This document shows positions 59,886-64,000 of a stretch of DNA of 64,000 nt, piece after piece. Position 1 is the first letter of the stretch. Each line of letters opens with the position of its first letter. The stretch spans positions 13,975,383 through 14,039,382 of the forward strand of contig NW_022145613.1 in the NCBI RefSeq assembly GCF_000002235.5, written 5' to 3'. Source of the stretch: Strongylocentrotus purpuratus. Taxonomy: Eukaryota > Echinodermata > Echinoidea > Camarodonta > Strongylocentrotidae. The notes beneath the pieces are model-generated. The model ran no database searches and was not told the DNA's origin. It saw only the letters and a list, made by a program, of their open reading frames with translations. The translations under genes were made by a program, and so were the position numbers.

Positions 59886-60047
59886 CATCCTTGCAGCTCT
59901 CACAAAAAGGGTTTTATCCACGGAGAAGGCCAACATTATCAGGATGATTATCTATCAAAAAGAAACAACGCATTAGGTTCATTCGCAGCTAGAGGGTTTA
60001 TGGATGCGAACAACTTTGAGAAACGTTCTTTAAAAAGTTTGTGCTGA
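59886..60047 (+). pseudogene. Decayed retroelement fragment (RT C-terminal region)
   Basis: A plus-strand frame reads HPCSSHKKGFIHGEGQHY, then LSKRNNALGSFAARGF and NNFEKRSLKSL before a stop. The order H-x4-H-K-K-G-F-I-x-G-E, then S/K-N-x-x-L-x-x-F, then R-G-F/Y recalls the stretch just after the reverse-transcriptase palm in Penelope-like or related elements. The upstream catalytic motifs are missing. The match is from memory of family patterns, so the assignment is tentative. Confidence 0.3.
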
Positions 60048-60077
60048 AGAAAATTCGACTCTTTTTGCAACAGTTGA

Positions 60078-60082
60078 AGATG

Positions 60083-60113
<31 letters not shown>

Positions 60114-60127
60114 TAATAATAATAACG
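60078..60127 (+). repeat. (ATA)n microsatellite
   Basis: About 16 AAT/ATA units with one ATG variant, ending in AACGACG. Confidence 0.95.
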
Positions 60128-60670
60128 ACGTCTCCATCCGCCAGCTTTAGGTGTACGTGGCGTTTGGTAGACTCTACTTTGTAGATAATGACACTTCCCC
60201 GCACAATACTGAACGAGATTCACAATACAACTTATGTAATCAAGTATGTGAACATGAAGGGCTCCCAAACACTTCTAATTTGTATTGCAGGTTTATTGTA
60301 ACATTTATTTGAACCGGCTACAATGAAAGACAAAATGGACGTCACTTTGTGTTTGATTGTTTGCTTGTTAATTTATTTGCTCGATGGTTTTTCTTTCTAT
60401 TTTTCAAATCTCTATATCAATAATGATAAGTATTATTATGAAAAAATTTCACGCAAAAGAATGATTCATATTAAGTCAGGAGTTTCAATTTTAACATAGC
60501 TCTTGCTTCTCGTTGTCTTCTAGTATGCCCTCTTTGTTTTACAAAAGATGTCTTGTTTGGAATGAATGACCTTTATGCACCTGTCCTCATTCCGATCATA
60601 TTCCGTGAATGTTTGGGACTCTTGGGGCTTAAGAATTGAGGGGGTAAATCACAGTCTGTTTTTTGTGAGG
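60128..60670. other. No gene seen
   Basis: AT-rich noncoding sequence. Confidence 0.4.
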
Positions 60671-60672
60671 GA

Positions 60673-60932
60673 GTGTCGTGGTCGAGTGGTTTAAGGCGCT
60701 TGACTGGAGATGCGAAGGTCTAGGGTTCGATCCCGACACGGCACTAATATCCTTTGGCAAGATATTAACCTGCACCTGCTACTCTCCACCCACGTGTTAA
60801 ATAGGTACGTCAAGTAACGCCTCGCTGGAATGCTCCCCAAGCACTGGATCCAATGACCGGGGTAATATTGTAAAGCGCTTAGAGACATTGTATTGTATTA
60901 AGCACTATATAAAAGCTAAATATAATGTAACA
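60673..60932 (+). mobile_element. tRNA-derived SINE with L2-like 3' tail
   Basis: The head 60673-60742 is tRNA(Ser/Leu)-like, with A box TGGTCGAGTGG (60679-60689) and B box GGTTCGATCCC (60724-60734) and a partial acceptor-stem match (GTGTCG/CGACAC). The body follows, then a 3' region with TTGTAAAGCGCTTAGAGAC and AAGCACTATATAAAAGC. That is the conserved tail type of L2-clade LINEs, which mobilise SINEs sharing it. It is the best preserved SINE in the window. Confidence 0.8.
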
Positions 60933-60997
60933 ACTCAACAATTTCTACAACATATTCATGTGACAAATGGTTTTTCGTGAACGTTTATTTTGTTGAA

Positions 60998-61252
60998 CAC
61001 GAGGCGTTATTTGCTGATGTAAGACTGCGTTAGCGACTGACGCTGTCTCTGACGTGACATGTGCGAGGAATATCCGTCGCACACGAGATTCTATTTCGAT
61101 TGCGCTATTTCCTGCGCTAATTGAACCTGAGAAGGCAGACAGCCCATAAACAAGTAAATCTAGTAAAAGCCATTTAACTCGAATGACGCGTCTAAGATGA
61201 TTTCAGTCGCTGAATTAGTCCTACGTCAGCAAACTGACGCCTCGGGTGCACC
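60998..61252. mobile_element. Foldback element with ACGAGGCGT termini
   Basis: CACGAGGCGTTATTTGCTGA at the left and the complement of the right end (CCCGAGGCGTCAGTTTGCTG) are inverted repeats, continuing through GTARGACT and GCGACTGA for about 45 bases. A third end of the same type, in the right-hand orientation, lies at about 61645-61695. Confidence 0.6.
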
Positions 61253-61329
61253 AGGCCTTACATCGTTCAAAAAAAAATTATGCAAAAGGAACAGAGAAAA
61301 CGCTGCATTTAAAGCTTATCTGCCGTAGT

Positions 61330-61501
61330 TTACAGGAGGGATTAAACCGCTCTACAAGGTCACTGGACAGGTGGTTATCTCATCAACTCAGCTCCCAGTT
61401 AACATAAGAAAAAGAGGATCATGGGGGACCAATGGTCATGATTAGGCATTGTTTGTTATATAGAGGGTGCAAGTAGCTACCAGTAGTGCAGTGGGCCTTT
61501 A
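61330..61501 (-). mobile_element. TTAA-ended repeat, copy 2 (reversed)
   Basis: The reverse complement begins TTAAAGGCCCACTGCACTAC and follows the copy at 56449-56612 closely (about 85% by eye). It lies between two terminal blocks of the foldback element. Confidence 0.6.
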
Positions 61502-61599
61502 ATTACTATTCCCTTTGCAAACGAATCTTCATTTCGGATGAATGCATTGAATGCTAGCAACACGCTTACTTGTAAGCGATGTTGACTTTGCTTTCAATT

Positions 61600-61700
61600 T
61601 TTGAAGGATTTCAGGCTTCAATGGCGCGACGAAGGTCAAATCAATCGCTGACGCAAATCTGCGTCAGGCAAATGACGCCTCGTGTGCGCGTAATGCGTCA
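61600..61700 (-). repeat. Third terminal copy of the foldback element
   Basis: The complement reads ACACGAGGCGTCATTTGCCTG, then GCGTCAGCGATTGA. It matches the terminus at 60998-61050. The original element may have run from 60998 to about 61700, with the TTAA repeat inserted in it. Confidence 0.45.
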
Positions 61701-62395
61701 ACAGTCCGGGTGCAATCCTTTGAAGCGCAGTCGATTATGTTAAGACACAAAAAGAAACTTCAAACATAAACATCACCCCAAAAATAGAAAGGAAAACGAA
61801 ACAACTAAGCAGAACGACTTTTGCCAGAGTTGGGGTTAGCTTACAAGAATGCTAACGTCTTTCAACAAACCGAACATCACTTAATCAAAAAAATTAATTT
61901 GTCTGCATATTTTCTAGAAGTCCATTAAGGCATATCATTGACTAGGTTTTGAAATACATCACTCATATCATGTTTTTCTTTACCCAGCGAACACTTACGA
62001 GGCACAAACGTATTTCATTTCCATATCGCCTTACCCCACATCTCAAAACCAATTTGTTCGGAAGCACGAAAAATGACTTACGCAATTGCTATATTTCACC
62101 AACAAAGATTTATGATGTAATTTCACTTCATTTGGAGCTTATCCGTACACAACTCCGATTTCTATGAATAAACAATATATTCTAACATTCTGTTTAAAAA
62201 AAAAGAATATAGAAATAGGTAAGAATTCCATAGAGCATCGTGTAGTTGCAATAAAGGTTCTGAGTGATTACGTGCAATGTGGCTCGTACGACATAATGTC
62301 TCTTTTTTCCACATGTATTATTTCAAATCGTCCTTTTTCGGTTTATCTTTTTCATTAGATTTAGTTTTTTCTTTTGCTTATCAGTTAGAAGTGTA
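61701..62395. other. No gene seen
   Basis: AT-rich. A strong-looking donor (GGTAAGA at 62219) has no acceptable exon before it. Confidence 0.35.
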
Positions 62396-62397
62396 TG

Positions 62398-62468
<71 letters not shown>

Positions 62469-62505
62469 CCTTTATGTATGTCTCTCTCTCTCTCTCTCCC
62501 CCTTC
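62398..62505 (+). repeat. (TC)n microsatellite
   Basis: TC dinucleotides interrupted by TATC and CCTTTATGTATG. The Ser/Leu-rich frames over it are by-products. Confidence 0.95.
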
Positions 62506-62509
62506 CCCC

Positions 62510-63110
62510 TACATCTTGTTTATCTCTTTCTCTCCCTCAATTTTAGCTATCACCCTCTCCTGCCCATTTCTCTATTAACCACGTACCTCTGTCTGATCTT
62601 TTTTGCTAGATTATATATTTATTTTCGATTTTATTTTCATTTTGTATGGAAAACAAATCGTTGTCAATGCCTTTCTACCTCCTTTCTGTAGTCTAGTACA
62701 TACTAAATCTAAGTCGTAAATACACGTTCGGGATATATAAGGAAAGACAATGCCGGATTCCGTCCAATTAATGCCGATTTTCCCATTTTGTCTTTTCACT
62801 TCAGGCAATTTCACGCGTAATTAATCATGCACGTTAAGAACTTACTGCAATCTTCCTGAATGGGTAAGGGAACTTCCGGTGTACTGATACACATCCCATC
62901 ATGCCGCAGTCACACCAACAAGACCATAATGAGACCGACTACAGATCGAACAAACAATTATTGTCATCCCCAATGGTAATATAAATATGGACAGTTTAGG
63001 GTCATTCTTGAGCCGTGTTGGCGGAGTGACTAAGGTGTCGATTACACTAGAAAGGAAAGACCTGGTGTAGTGACCACTTTTCCTCAAAGAAAAAGTGACG
63101 CCAAACTAAT
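62510..63110. other. No gene seen
   Basis: Unremarkable. A 10-base minus-strand exon-like gap near 62847-62856 between splice-like signals was judged chance. Confidence 0.35.
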
Positions 63111-63114
63111 AATC

Positions 63115-63300
63115 GCAAAAACAACAACACCAACAATAATACTAATTATATTAATAATGATAATAAAAATGATATTATTAATAATATTATAACAATAATA
63201 ATAGTCATAATAACGATGATTATGATAAAGATAATGATAAAAATGATAAGAATAACAATCATGATAATAAATATATCAATGATAACAATAGAAATAAATT
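63115..63300 (+). repeat. AT-rich (AAT)/(GATAAT) low-complexity sequence
   Basis: Imperfect AATAAT, GATAAT and AATGAT words run for nearly 200 bases. The Ile-rich frames on both strands are by-products. Confidence 0.85.
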
Positions 63301-64000
63301 TACAGTTTATGAAATTTCGTTCACTGAACATTGGTCGACAAATTTGTTTCTTCATCGACATCTGTCATATTTTCCCTTTTTTTAATATTAGGGGATATAT
63401 CAGGAGAACAGCTGTCATAAATTATATATTATGTGCTTTCTAGTCTTTTTAACACATTCTGCTTTTATATCCAAATAAATAAATTGTTATTCTAGTCTTT
63501 AAATGAAAAAGATTAAATTCAATGAAAGCCTCTCAGACAAATGGAAAACTAATGTCTTTTATATCTTACTGTAATTTCACTTTTTAGTAATAAGAGAATG
63601 CCAGGAAATTTTCAAAGAATTTATTACGTTATTGCAATTTTGCTTCAAAAGTAAGACCTGGAATTCACCGCAGTAGCCATATATGATGATACAGTAACGA
63701 ACCGCATAGCATATTATGTTTCCGATATGAGCTTTCTTATAACCTTCCCTGTTATATTTCCTTGCCGGCAGATGGGAGAAAAACGGGGTAGTTAAGTAGA
63801 TATTTCATTTAAATCACACGGGACTAGCAATTTCAGCGTCAAGTGCTCTCTAACCAATTTCAGATACCACATTACAGATACCACAAGGAATCATGTTTAA
63901 AAAATGAATAATTGAATAAAGATTCTTTGCTGTCGATTTGCTTAAGGACCATATCCGAACTGAGAAATGAGATGGATGAATTATATATCAACGGAAAGCT
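63301..64000. other. No gene seen
   Basis: AT-rich noncoding sequence to the window end. Confidence 0.4.

Noticed and set aside
60675-60745. Functional tRNA gene
   Set aside because: A and B boxes are good but the clover leaf is imperfect and a SINE body with an L2-like tail follows.

Overview
This window looks like nuclear DNA from a marine deuterostome invertebrate, most likely an echinoid (sea urchin). It is AT-rich with no dense operon-like coding. It has spliceosomal exon signals, many (TC)n, (TAG)n and (GATT)n microsatellites, tRNA-derived SINEs, TTAA-flanked MITEs, and a histone-type RNA 3'-end signal whose downstream element (CAAGAAAGA) is the form known from sea urchin histone genes. 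The species call is inference from repeat style; no diagnostic gene is present. Layout: 0-1.4 kb holds one candidate minus-strand exon (1328-1382). 4-6 kb holds a SINE-like element, a C/G-tract repeat and a homopolymer foldback. 9.3-10.2 kb is a near-palindromic 823-bp foldback element with TA duplication. 19.3-23.9 kb carries the best gene evidence: a start exon (19301-19386) with a strong Kozak context and donor, then a 225-bp open exon (23676-23900) with good acceptor and donor, both on the plus strand and separated by a repeat-filled 4.3-kb intron. The two exons do not join in frame directly, so a missing small exon or another splice form is implied. No later exon could be placed with confidence. 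25-31 kb is repeat-rich: a 116-nt hairpin, a TIR element full of C tracts, and a 390-bp hAT-like MITE with a perfect 8-bp target duplication. 31-42 kb is dominated by pyrimidine or purine simple sequence and degenerate tandem repeats. 43.4-49.8 kb is a local tandem array of four related noncoding units, one carrying a TTAA MITE whose empty site survives in another unit, and containing a hairpin with a compensatory base change between units. 52.9-53.1 kb carries orphan histone-type stem-loops on the minus strand. 55.2-55.8 kb is a 580-bp (TAG)n tract. 56-64 kb holds further MITEs, a SINE with an L2-like tail, a decayed reverse-transcriptase-type fragment and more microsatellites. Almost all open frames longer than 60 codons here are by-products of simple repeats or chance. 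Apart from the two-exon gene start and a few weak exon candidates, the window is noncoding. All calls come from reading the sequence by eye; no database search, alignment program or RNA data was available.
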